DNA of 64,000 nucleotides, from contig NZ_RDBE01000010.1 in assembly GCF_003674065.1 (NCBI RefSeq), positions 654,906 through 718,905 on the forward strand, given 5' to 3'. A program made the translations under genes and the position numbers. Origin of the DNA: Nocardioides mangrovicus. Its GTDB lineage: Bacteria > Actinomycetota > Actinomycetes > Propionibacteriales > Nocardioidaceae. The notes under the pieces were generated by a model. That model had not been told where the DNA came from and searched no databases. It saw nothing but the letters and a program-made list of their open reading frames with translations. Positions 56,668 to 64,000 of this stretch are shown in pieces (within the stretch, counting starts at the first letter, position 1; the number at the start of each line of letters is the position of its first letter).

Positions 56668-57231
56668 TCACGCCAGCATGACGTCGGCGATCTGCTCGTA
56701 CCGCGGACGACGGCGTCGGCCCTCTCCCAGGTGCGAGATCATCACGGCCACCTCCCGCACCGGCCAGGTCGGTCCGGCGTAGGAGTCGAGCAAGCGCACC
56801 CACCGGGTCAGCTCGGTGGGCCGCCCGCAGCGCGCCAGCGTCAGGTGCGGCCGGAAGCGCTGACCGTCGACCTCGGTGCCGGCGGCCACGCCCGCGTTGC
56901 GGCAGCCCACCGCGAGCCGGTCGAGCTCGCTCGCCGCGGTCTCGTCGAGCTCCAGACCCGCCCACAACACCCGGCCGCGGGCGACGTCGGGGAACGCGCC
57001 GCCGCCCCGGATCGACGAGCTGAAGCCGCGGCGCCGTGCGGCGGCGTCCGCGAGCCCGGCGAGCAGCGCGTCGAGGTCCGGTTCGGCGACGTCGGCGTAG
57101 AAGGCCAGGGTGAGGTGCACCTGCTCGGGGTCGGTCCAGCGGAAGTCGGCCGCCGCGCGGCGCGGTTCCAAGAACGCCTCGAGGTGCTCGACGGCCTCCG
57201 CCGGGGGCCTGACCGCTGCGAACATGCGCAC
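56668..57231 (-). CDS. thpR: RNA 2',3'-cyclic phosphodiesterase (2'-5' RNA ligase)
   Basis: 2H phosphoesterase of 187 residues. The two catalytic HxTx motifs are HLTL (VHLTLAFY, about residue 40) and HLTL (PHLTLARC, about residue 131), with the usual spacing. It opens 2',3'-cyclic phosphates at RNA ends. ATG 57231; a second ATG two codons later is also possible. The start is divergent from the M15 peptidase, only 17 bp away, so the promoters overlap. Confidence 0.92.
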   Translation of the reverse strand: MRMFAAVRPPAEAVEHLEAFLEPRRAAADFRWTDPEQVHLTLAFYADVAEPDLDALLAGLADAAARRRGFSSSIRGGGAFPDVARGRVLWAGLELDETAASELDRLAVGCRNAGVAAGTEVDGQRFRPHLTLARCGRPTELTRWVRLLDSYAGPTWPVREVAVMISHLGEGRRRRPRYEQIADVMLA

Positions 57232-57248
57232 CGGCCCATGATGGAGGG

Positions 57249-58025
57249 ATGCGTCGCGCGGTGCAGGGTCGGCTCCGGGCCGCCGTGGCGGTGGCCGGCT
57301 GCCTGCTGGCCGCGGTGCCCGGCCGGCTGCCGCCGGGTTGGCTGGGCACGCGCGTGCTCCCGACCACGGCCGCGGGCTACGGCGTCCAGCGGCCGACGCC
57401 GACCGCGCTGCGCGAGCGCGCCTTCACGCTGCCCGACACGCTGCCCGAGCTGCCCGGCCGCGGCTTCGCCGCCCGGGTCGAGCAGGCTCCTGCGGCGGTG
57501 CTCGCCCGCTCCACCTGGCGTCCGGGCTGTCCGGTCGCTTCGAGCGACCTGGACTGGCTGCGCCTGACGTTCTGGGGCTTCGACGAGCGCCGCCACACCG
57601 GCGAGCTCCTGGTGAACCACAGCGCCTCGGCCGACCTGGTGCGCGTCTTCCGCACCCTGTACGAGGCCCGGTTCCCGATCGAGCAGATGACCATCACGAC
57701 CACGGCCGAGCAGAACGCGCCGCCGACCGGCGACGGCAACGACACCGGCGCCTTCGCCTGCCGCCCGACCCGCGGCGCGAGCTTCTTCTCCCAGCACGCC
57801 TACGGGCTCGCCGTCGACGTCGACCCCTTCCAGAACCCCTACCAGAACGGCAGCGTGGTGCTGCCCGAGCTCGCCGGCGCCTACACCGACCGCAGCGACG
57901 TCCGGCCCGGGATGATCGAGCCCGGCGACGTCGTCGTCCGCGCCTTCGCCGCCGTCGGCTGGGGCTGGGGCGGCGACTTCACCCGCCTCAAGGACCGTCA
58001 GCACTTCAGCGCCGACGGACGCTGA
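57249..58025 (+). CDS. M15-family D-alanyl-D-alanine carboxypeptidase
   Basis: Predicted exported protein of 258 residues. The N terminus RRAVQGRLRAAVAVAGCLLA is a short signal peptide or anchor. Zinc site of M15/VanY enzymes: the SQHAYGLAVDVDPF motif (His and Asp) and the His of DRQHFSADGR; the acidic helper is upstream. It trims D-Ala from peptidoglycan stems. It ends 94 bp before the first GGDEF-EAL gene in the same orientation, with its own probable promoter for the latter in the gap. Confidence 0.9.
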   Translation: MRRAVQGRLRAAVAVAGCLLAAVPGRLPPGWLGTRVLPTTAAGYGVQRPTPTALRERAFTLPDTLPELPGRGFAARVEQAPAAVLARSTWRPGCPVASSDLDWLRLTFWGFDERRHTGELLVNHSASADLVRVFRTLYEARFPIEQMTITTTAEQNAPPTGDGNDTGAFACRPTRGASFFSQHAYGLAVDVDPFQNPYQNGSVVLPELAGAYTDRSDVRPGMIEPGDVVVRAFAAVGWGWGGDFTRLKDRQHFSADGR

Positions 58026-58119
58026 AGCCCACCCTTCGAGGGGCAGCGCGATGGATCGGCTGCGCAACCGCTGTCCGATAAGTCAGTATTGACGGGTTGG
58101 TAAGGCGAAGGGGCGCGCA

Positions 58120-60429
58120 ATGGTGCCAGTCGGTGAGGGGCACGGGGCCACGGTCGGTGGTACCCGGACCTCCGCGACGGCATCACTGGTCGTGCTGGGG
58201 GCCGGCCTCGCCATCTGCGTCGCGTACCTCCTGGTGCCCGGGACCGCCCCGCTCTCGGAGGTCCTCTGGCTGCTGGCCGGTGTGCTGGCCGTGGCCGGCA
58301 CCACCGCCGCCTCCTTCCGGGTCGAGCCCCAACTGCGCCGGCCGTGGCGGCTGATGGTGGTGGGTCTCGCGCTGTGGGTGCTCGGCGACACCGTCTACGG
58401 GCTGCCCACCTTGATCCACGCCGGCGCCGGGATCGGCTTCCTCGCCGACTACCTCTACGTCCTCGGCTACCCCGTGCTCGCCGCGGCGATGCTGGGCCTG
58501 GCCCGGCACCGGCTCTCCTACCGCGACCTGGCCTTCACCCTGGACGCCCTGGTGGTCTCCGGCGGCATCGGGCTGATCACGTTCACCTCCGTGCTGCGGC
58601 CCCACCTCGGCGACGACCGGTCCTTCGGCCACCTGCTGACGGTGGTGGGGTACCCGGTCGGCGACATCTTGCTGCTCGCCGTGCTGGTGCGCTGGGCCGC
58701 ACTACCCGGCGCGCGTTCGACGTCGGTACGGCTGCTGCTGGCGGCGGTGGTGACGCTGGTCGTCGCGGACCTCTCCGGCAGCGCCTTCGACCTCCACGGC
58801 CTCGTGCCGCCGGCGTTCCTCCAGCTGGCCTGGCTGATCAGCTACTCCCTGTGGGGAGCCGCCGGCCTGCACCCCTCGGCCACCGACCCGCCGCCGACGG
58901 TGACGGCCGGTGATGACGGCCACGGCAAGCTGCGGTTGCTCGCCGTGGCCATCGCGGTGATGGTGCCGCCCGGCGTGCTGGCCACGCAGGAGGCGTTCGG
59001 CCTGCCCCTCGACGTGTGGCCGGTGGTGACCGCGGCAGTGGTCCTCTTCGGACTCGTCGTCGCCCGGATGTACCTGGTGCTGGCCGAGATGGTGCGCACC
59101 GACGACGAGCGCCGCGAGCTGCAGCGCCGGCTGCAGCACGAGGCGACCCACGACCTGCTCACCGGCCTGGTGAACCGCGCCCAGGCGCTGCGGCACGTCG
59201 ACGACGTCCTCGGCAGCAGCTACGCCCGCGGCGTCCGCGCCGCCGTCCTCTTCATCGACCTCGACGGGTTCAAGCGGGTCAACGACACCTACGGCCACGC
59301 CGCCGGCGACGAGGTGCTGCAGCTGGTGGCCGCACGGGTCGTGCGCGAGACCCCGCGCGAGCTCGCGGCCCGGCTCGGCGGGGACGAGTTCATGGTCCTG
59401 CTCGAGGACACCGACGAGCACGCCGCGCTGCAGGTCGCCCAACGGCTGGTCGAGGCGCTGCACCAGCCGTTCCGGCTCCGCCACGAGCGCGAGGTACGCA
59501 TCGGGGCCAGCATCGGCGTCGCCCTCAGCGACGTCGCCCTGGCCACCGACGGCAAGGCGCTCATGCACGACGCCGACCTCGCGGCCTACCGCGCCAAGTC
59601 CGCCGGCAAGGGCCGTGCCGACCTGTGCGACCCCGAGCTGGTACGCGTCAGCACCGAGCGCGTGCAGCTGGAGGCAGCACTGCGTCGCGCGATCGACGAC
59701 GGCGAGCTGCGCGCCCACTACCAACCGATCTTCACCGTCGGCGAGGGCCTGGTCACCGGCTACGAGGCCCTGGTCCGCTGGGAGCGTCCCGACGTCGGGC
59801 TCGTGGCCCCGGCCGGGTTCATCGACGTCGCCGAGCAGTCCGACCTGATCTGCGAGATCGACGCCTGGATGCTGCTGCGGGCGTGCGCCGACCTGGCCAC
59901 GTGGGGCCGCGAGTCGACCAGCTACGTGACCGTCAACATCTCCCCCCGCCACCTGGCGCGGGCGCGACTGGTCGAGGACGTGGTGCGAGCGCTGGAGGCG
60001 GCCGACCTGCCGGCGAGTCGCCTGGTGCTGGAGGTGACCGAGTCGCTGGGCGTCGACGAGGCCCGCTCGGCCGACCAGCTGCAGGCCCTGCGCACGCTCG
60101 GTGTGCACGTGGCCATCGACGACTTCGGCACCGGCTACAGCTCGATGTCGCGCCTGCACGAGCTGCCGGCCGACCTCCTCAAGATCGACCGGTCGTTCCT
60201 CGACCCCGAGCGACCGGGCTGGATCGAGGCGCTCTCGCTGATCATCGGCTCGGCGCGCGCGGTCGGCCTGCGGACGGTGGCCGAGGGTGTGGAGAGCCCG
60301 GCCCAGCTCGCTCTGCTGCGCGAGCTGGGGTGCGACGCCGCCCAGGGGTTCCACCTGGCGCACCCGATGCCCGCGCAGGCCGTGATGGAGCTCGACCTGC
60401 CAGATGTGCGGTCGAGCGTCGGCGCGTGA
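58120..60429 (+). CDS. Membrane GGDEF-EAL protein 1 (cyclic-di-GMP)
   Basis: Protein of 769 residues. About nine to ten membrane helices (25-330) are followed by a coiled stretch, a GGDEF domain with intact GGDEF at 420-424 and an EAL domain with EAL at 549-551, DDFGTGYSS, and EGVES. All metal and base-catalyst residues that can be judged are present, so it could both make and break cyclic-di-GMP. The membrane part has repeated DTVYGL and YPVLAAAM loops like its neighbour. It is a tandem paralogue of the next gene. Confidence 0.93.
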   Translation: MVPVGEGHGATVGGTRTSATASLVVLGAGLAICVAYLLVPGTAPLSEVLWLLAGVLAVAGTTAASFRVEPQLRRPWRLMVVGLALWVLGDTVYGLPTLIHAGAGIGFLADYLYVLGYPVLAAAMLGLARHRLSYRDLAFTLDALVVSGGIGLITFTSVLRPHLGDDRSFGHLLTVVGYPVGDILLLAVLVRWAALPGARSTSVRLLLAAVVTLVVADLSGSAFDLHGLVPPAFLQLAWLISYSLWGAAGLHPSATDPPPTVTAGDDGHGKLRLLAVAIAVMVPPGVLATQEAFGLPLDVWPVVTAAVVLFGLVVARMYLVLAEMVRTDDERRELQRRLQHEATHDLLTGLVNRAQALRHVDDVLGSSYARGVRAAVLFIDLDGFKRVNDTYGHAAGDEVLQLVAARVVRETPRELAARLGGDEFMVLLEDTDEHAALQVAQRLVEALHQPFRLRHEREVRIGASIGVALSDVALATDGKALMHDADLAAYRAKSAGKGRADLCDPELVRVSTERVQLEAALRRAIDDGELRAHYQPIFTVGEGLVTGYEALVRWERPDVGLVAPAGFIDVAEQSDLICEIDAWMLLRACADLATWGRESTSYVTVNISPRHLARARLVEDVVRALEAADLPASRLVLEVTESLGVDEARSADQLQALRTLGVHVAIDDFGTGYSSMSRLHELPADLLKIDRSFLDPERPGWIEALSLIIGSARAVGLRTVAEGVESPAQLALLRELGCDAAQGFHLAHPMPAQAVMELDLPDVRSSVGA

Positions 60430-60507
60430 TCCACGATCGACGCCGGGCCGGCTTCGGTCTGACACACTGATCATGCCCAGCATCGTGTGTCCCGGGAGTG
60501 TTCGCCG

Positions 60508-62880
60508 ATGACAAACCGCGCACGGCTCGCAGCCGACCCGGGATCGCTCGTGGACCATTCCGGCCGCTCGGTCACGGATCCTCCTCGGGGCGCCGGGACG
60601 GCTCCGATCGCGGTGACCGGGGGAAGCCGACTGAGCTGGGCGGTGCTGACCGTCGGGCTCGTCGCCGCCGGCTGCTACCTGCTGGCGCCCACCGGCGCGC
60701 TGGCCGATGCCGTCTACGCGGCGCTGGGCCTGGTCGGCGTGCTCGGCGTGCTCGGCGGCGTAACCCTGCACCGACCCGCCCCGGCGCTGCCCTGGTGGCT
60801 CATGGCGCTGGGCCTGGCGCTGTGGGTCGTGGGTGACACGTTCTACGCCTACGCCGAGGGCACCGTCCACGTGGCGCAGGACCTGGCCAACGGCGGCGAC
60901 GTCTCCTACCTGCTGGGCTACCCGCTGTTTGCCGTGGCCATCGCTCAGCTGGCCCGGGCCCGTGGCCTGCGGACCGACCTCGCCGCCACCCTCGACGGGA
61001 TGCTGCTGGCCTGCGGCCTGGGGCTGATCTGCTACGAGCTGCTGCTGCGTCAGGCTGAGGCCGGAAGCCTGTCGGTGTGGCACCAGGTGGTGATCTTCGG
61101 CTACCCGCTCGGCGACCTCGTGGTACTGGTCGCCCTCGTGCACCTCGTCGCCAGCCCCGGTGGCTGGGGTACCTCGGCACGGCTGCTGTTCGGAGCCGTC
61201 ACGCTGCTGATCGCAGCCGACCTGGCCAACTCGGTCGTCGAGCTGCGCACCGGAGACTCACCGCGCGGTCTCCAGGTGCTGTGGCTCGCCTCCTACGTGC
61301 TGTGGGGCAGCGCGGCGCTGCACCCGACGATGACCCGGCTCACCGCTCCGGCCGAGCACGCCGAGGAGCGGTTCGGCCGGCTCCGGCTGGTCGCGCTGGT
61401 CCTTGCTGTGCTCGTCGCTCCGGCCACGCTGGCCACCCAAGCGGCGCTCCACACCCGGGTCGACGTGTGGGGGGTGGTGATCGGCGCCGCGCTGATGTTC
61501 AGCCTGGTCGTGGTGCGGATGTACGTGGCGCTCAACGAGGTCTCACGGTCCGAGGCCGCGCGCACGAGACTGCAGCTGCAGCTGGCCCACGAGGCGAACC
61601 ACGACTTCCTGACCGGCCTGGTCAACCGGCCCCAGGGGCTGCGGATGGTGGCCAACGCGCTGCACCGTGGCCGGCGGAGCGGAGCGACCGTGGCGCTGCT
61701 CTTCGTCGACCTCGACGGCTTCAAGCGGGTCAACGACGTGCGCGGCCACGCCGCCGGCGACGAGCTGCTGCAGCTGGTCGCCCGCCGGCTGGAGGCCCAG
61801 GTGCGCGCCGGCGACGTCGTGGCCCGGCTCGGAGGTGACGAGTTCATCGTGCTGCTCGACCCCGTCGACGACCCGCCGGCGGCGATGCGCGCGGCCCGGC
61901 GCGTGGTCAGCGACCTGGCCGAGCCGTTCGAGCTGACCCACGGCGGCCCGGTGACCATCGGAGCCAGCGTGGGCGTGGCCGTCAACGCCGGCCTGGGCAC
62001 CGACGCCGACACGTTGCTTCACCACGCCGACCTGGCGGCCTACCGCGCGAAGTCGAGCGGCAAGGGTCGTGCGGACCTCTACGACCTCGCCCTGCGGAAG
62101 GCGGCCAGCGAGCAGGCGGCGCTGGAGGGCGCGATCCGGCAGGGCATCGACAACGAGGAGCTGCGCGCGTTCTACCAGCCCATCGTGGGCGTGCAAAACG
62201 GCCGGGTCCTGGGCTACGAGGCGCTCGTGCGCTGGGAGCGGCCGGGGCACGGGATCGTCTCGCCGGCCGAGTTCGTCGCGGTGGCCGAGCAGTCCGACCT
62301 GATCTGCGACCTCGACACCTGGGTGCTGCAGCGCGCCTGCACGGACGTGGTCTCCTGGAACGGCGACCTGGACCGCGACCAGGTCTACGTCTCGGTGAAC
62401 ATCTCCGCGCGCCACCTCGCCCGGTCGCGCGTCACCACCGACATCGAGGCCGCCCTGGCCGCGACCGGGCTGCCCGCCGACCGGCTCGTCGTCGAGGTCA
62501 CCGAGACCGCGCTGGCCGACGAGCTGAGCTCGGTGCAGCACCTGCACCGGTTGCGCGAGCTGGGCGTCAAGATCGCCATCGACGACTTCGGCACCGGCTA
62601 CAGCTCGCTCTCACGCCTGCAGGAGATGCCGGCCGACCTGCTCAAAATCGACCGCAGCTTCCTCGACGACAACCGTCGCGGCTGGCGTGAGGTGCTGCGG
62701 CTCACGGTGGGCGCCGCTCACGCGGTCGGACTGCGCACCATCGCCGAGGGCGTCGAGCATCCCGAGCAGCTGGCGACCCTGCGACGACTCGGCTGCGACG
62801 CGGTGCAGGGCTACCACCTGGCGCGGCCCATGCCGGCCGGCGCGGTGCCGGCCTTCCACCGCGCCTCGCTCATCGGCTGA
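60508..62880 (+). CDS. Membrane GGDEF-EAL protein 2 (cyclic-di-GMP)
   Basis: Protein of 790 residues built like the previous one: hydrophilic N terminus (about 45 residues), nine to ten helices (45-335), GGDEF at 442-446, EAL at 571-573, then DDFGTGYSSLSRLQEMPADL and EGVEHPEQL. The two are clear tandem duplicates, differing in their N terminus and membrane loops, which suggests different signals. ATG 60508 with GGGAG 9-10 nt upstream is preferred to GTG 60487. The 3' end overlaps the convergent recD gene by 11 nt. Confidence 0.93.
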   Translation: MTNRARLAADPGSLVDHSGRSVTDPPRGAGTAPIAVTGGSRLSWAVLTVGLVAAGCYLLAPTGALADAVYAALGLVGVLGVLGGVTLHRPAPALPWWLMALGLALWVVGDTFYAYAEGTVHVAQDLANGGDVSYLLGYPLFAVAIAQLARARGLRTDLAATLDGMLLACGLGLICYELLLRQAEAGSLSVWHQVVIFGYPLGDLVVLVALVHLVASPGGWGTSARLLFGAVTLLIAADLANSVVELRTGDSPRGLQVLWLASYVLWGSAALHPTMTRLTAPAEHAEERFGRLRLVALVLAVLVAPATLATQAALHTRVDVWGVVIGAALMFSLVVVRMYVALNEVSRSEAARTRLQLQLAHEANHDFLTGLVNRPQGLRMVANALHRGRRSGATVALLFVDLDGFKRVNDVRGHAAGDELLQLVARRLEAQVRAGDVVARLGGDEFIVLLDPVDDPPAAMRAARRVVSDLAEPFELTHGGPVTIGASVGVAVNAGLGTDADTLLHHADLAAYRAKSSGKGRADLYDLALRKAASEQAALEGAIRQGIDNEELRAFYQPIVGVQNGRVLGYEALVRWERPGHGIVSPAEFVAVAEQSDLICDLDTWVLQRACTDVVSWNGDLDRDQVYVSVNISARHLARSRVTTDIEAALAATGLPADRLVVEVTETALADELSSVQHLHRLRELGVKIAIDDFGTGYSSLSRLQEMPADLLKIDRSFLDDNRRGWREVLRLTVGAAHAVGLRTIAEGVEHPEQLATLRRLGCDAVQGYHLARPMPAGAVPAFHRASLIG

Positions 62881-64000
62881 GGGCGAGCCGCTCGGCGAGT
62901 CCGGAGGCGCGCTGCACCGTGCGGGCGACCGCGGCGCGCACGGCCGCCTCGGTGCCCAGCACCCTCACCCGCGCCTCGGCGCGGGTGACCGCGGTGTAGA
63001 GCAGCTCGTGGGTCAGCAGCGGCGACTCCGGCGGCGGTAGCACCACGCTCACCTCCCGTGCCTGGGAGCCCTGCGACTTGTGCACCGTCATCGCGTACAG
63101 CGTCTGCACGTCGGCCAGCCGGGTGGTGGCGAACTCCCGCGGCCCCTCGGCTCCGGGCACGACCACCCGCAGCCGGCCGTCCGCGGCCCGGACGGTGACG
63201 CCGGTGTCGCCGTTGTAGAGACCCTGACCGTGGTCGTTGGCCAGCACCAGGACCGGTCGCCCGGCGTACCACTCCTCGTAGTGGGTGAGGCCCGTGCGGT
63301 CGGCCAGCAACCGCTCGACCCACCGGTTCCACCCGGTGACGCCGTACGGGCCCGAGCGGTGGGCGCACAGCAGCCGGTGCGCCTCCAGGGCCTGCAGCGC
63401 GGCCCCGCTTTCGCCCGCCTCGGCGGCGGCCGTGACGGCGTAGGCCGCGTCGACCGACACCTCACGGAAGGACGCGACGGCCTCGGCGTCCGTGGGGTCG
63501 ACCAGCTCCACGTCGGCCCCCGTGGTGAGCACGTGCATCACCTGGTCGGCGTCGCGCACGCGCAGCGCCTGCTCGAGCTCGGCGATCGAGCCGGCGAAGC
63601 GGTGGGTGGTCTGCAGCGCCTCGACCGGGGAGTCCGAGCGGCCGTGGAGACCGTCGACGAGGTCGGCGAGCACCGCACCCGCCTCCACCGGTGAGAGCTG
63701 GCCCGGATCACCCACCAGCACCAGCCTCGCGTCGGGCCGCAGCGCCTCGAGCAGCCGGGCCATCATCGTCAGCGACACCATCGAGGACTCATCGACCACC
63801 ACCACGTCGTGCGGCAGCCGGTGGTGCCGGTCGTGGCGGAACCGGTTGCCGGTGCGCGGCTGCAGCGAGCCGAGCAGCCGGTGGAGCGTCACCGATCGCA
63901 GGTCGGCGAGCCTTGCGGCGTCCTCGGCCGGCAGCGCGCGCAGCTCGCGCCCGACCGACTCCTGCAGCCGCGCCGAGGCCTTGCCGGTGGGTGCGGCCAA
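62870..64000 (-). CDS. recD: Exodeoxyribonuclease V alpha chain RecD, 3' part
   Basis: The C-terminal 376 residues of a superfamily-1B helicase; the Walker A and N-terminal domain lie beyond the right edge. Visible motifs in order: Ia (AAPTGKASARL), II (VVVVDESSMVS), III (LVLVGDPGQLSPVEAG), the region LCAHRSGPYG, V (YNGDTGVTV), and VI (MTVHKSQGSQ) with YTAVTRAE. RecBCD resects DNA ends for recombination; recB and recC are presumably upstream, outside the window. The stop overlaps the GGDEF-EAL gene. Confidence 0.9.
   Translation of the reverse strand: MAAPTGKASARLQESVGRELRALPAEDAARLADLRSVTLHRLLGSLQPRTGNRFRHDRHHRLPHDVVVVDESSMVSLTMMARLLEALRPDARLVLVGDPGQLSPVEAGAVLADLVDGLHGRSDSPVEALQTTHRFAGSIAELEQALRVRDADQVMHVLTTGADVELVDPTDAEAVASFREVSVDAAYAVTAAAEAGESGAALQALEAHRLLCAHRSGPYGVTGWNRWVERLLADRTGLTHYEEWYAGRPVLVLANDHGQGLYNGDTGVTVRAADGRLRVVVPGAEGPREFATTRLADVQTLYAMTVHKSQGSQAREVSVVLPPPESPLLTHELLYTAVTRAEARVRVLGTEAAVRAAVARTVQRASGLAERLALSR

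Overview
The window is about 72% G+C, uses GTG and TTG starts freely, packs genes tightly with ATGA/GTGA/TGATG overlaps, and encodes actinobacterial marker families: a mycofactocin-type SDR, a deazaflavin-dependent nitroreductase, a tRNA-adenosine-deaminase partner protein, HelD, and a box benzoate pathway. It reads as the chromosome of a soil actinomycete, most likely Nocardioidaceae (Nocardioides-like). The family placement is inference from gene content and repeat types, not from a marker-gene alignment. No phage, integrase, transposase or CRISPR array was seen.

Layout. 1-7.2 kb: 5' part of a HelD-type ATPase, an MFS permease, a MoxR/VWA chaperone pair, and a large APC/KUP-like permease. 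7.2-15.1 kb: a complete potassium-uptake operon kdpFABC-kdpDE preceded by a small membrane protein. 15.1-18.6 kb: an amidohydrolase/cysteine dioxygenase pair and a GAF-SpoIIE phosphatase. 18.6-26 kb: a benzoate (box) region with ferredoxin, benzoate-CoA ligase, boxC, a TetR regulator, an SDR, a GNAT protein and boxB; no boxA is present. 26-33.9 kb: a fused E1 alpha/beta plus E2 2-oxoacid dehydrogenase with a VOC protein and a GntR regulator, then an orphan EboE, an XRE-cupin regulator and a PRISE-type reductase. 34-45.4 kb: a seven-gene operon (sugar-type ABC importer with an ATPase-permease fusion, an M24-fold protein with an altered metal site, three zinc-type dehydrogenases) facing two SDRs, one of them mycofactocin-type. 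This is the best candidate for an undescribed catabolic pathway.

45.4-64 kb: tRNA-Ser(CGA), tadA and its partner, upp, an AbiEi/restriction-fold gene bracketed by two long palindromes, a secreted PGRP amidase, the split transhydrogenase genes pntA-pntA2-pntB behind a VIT transporter and a VOC protein, a MarR regulator, menB, a deazaflavin-dependent enzyme, an ACT protein, a 2'-5' RNA ligase, an M15 peptidase, two tandem GGDEF-EAL membrane proteins, and the 3' part of recD.

Three families of repeated palindromes lie at gene ends: a GTTTTGCCGGG-armed hairpin (three copies), a CCCCGCACGTGCGGGG-centred palindrome (two copies), and a CGTGTGC...GCACACG-armed palindrome (two copies around one gene). 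Several divergent promoters carry clear operator pairs (MarR, GntR, TetR, and one for the ABC operon whose regulator is not in the window).
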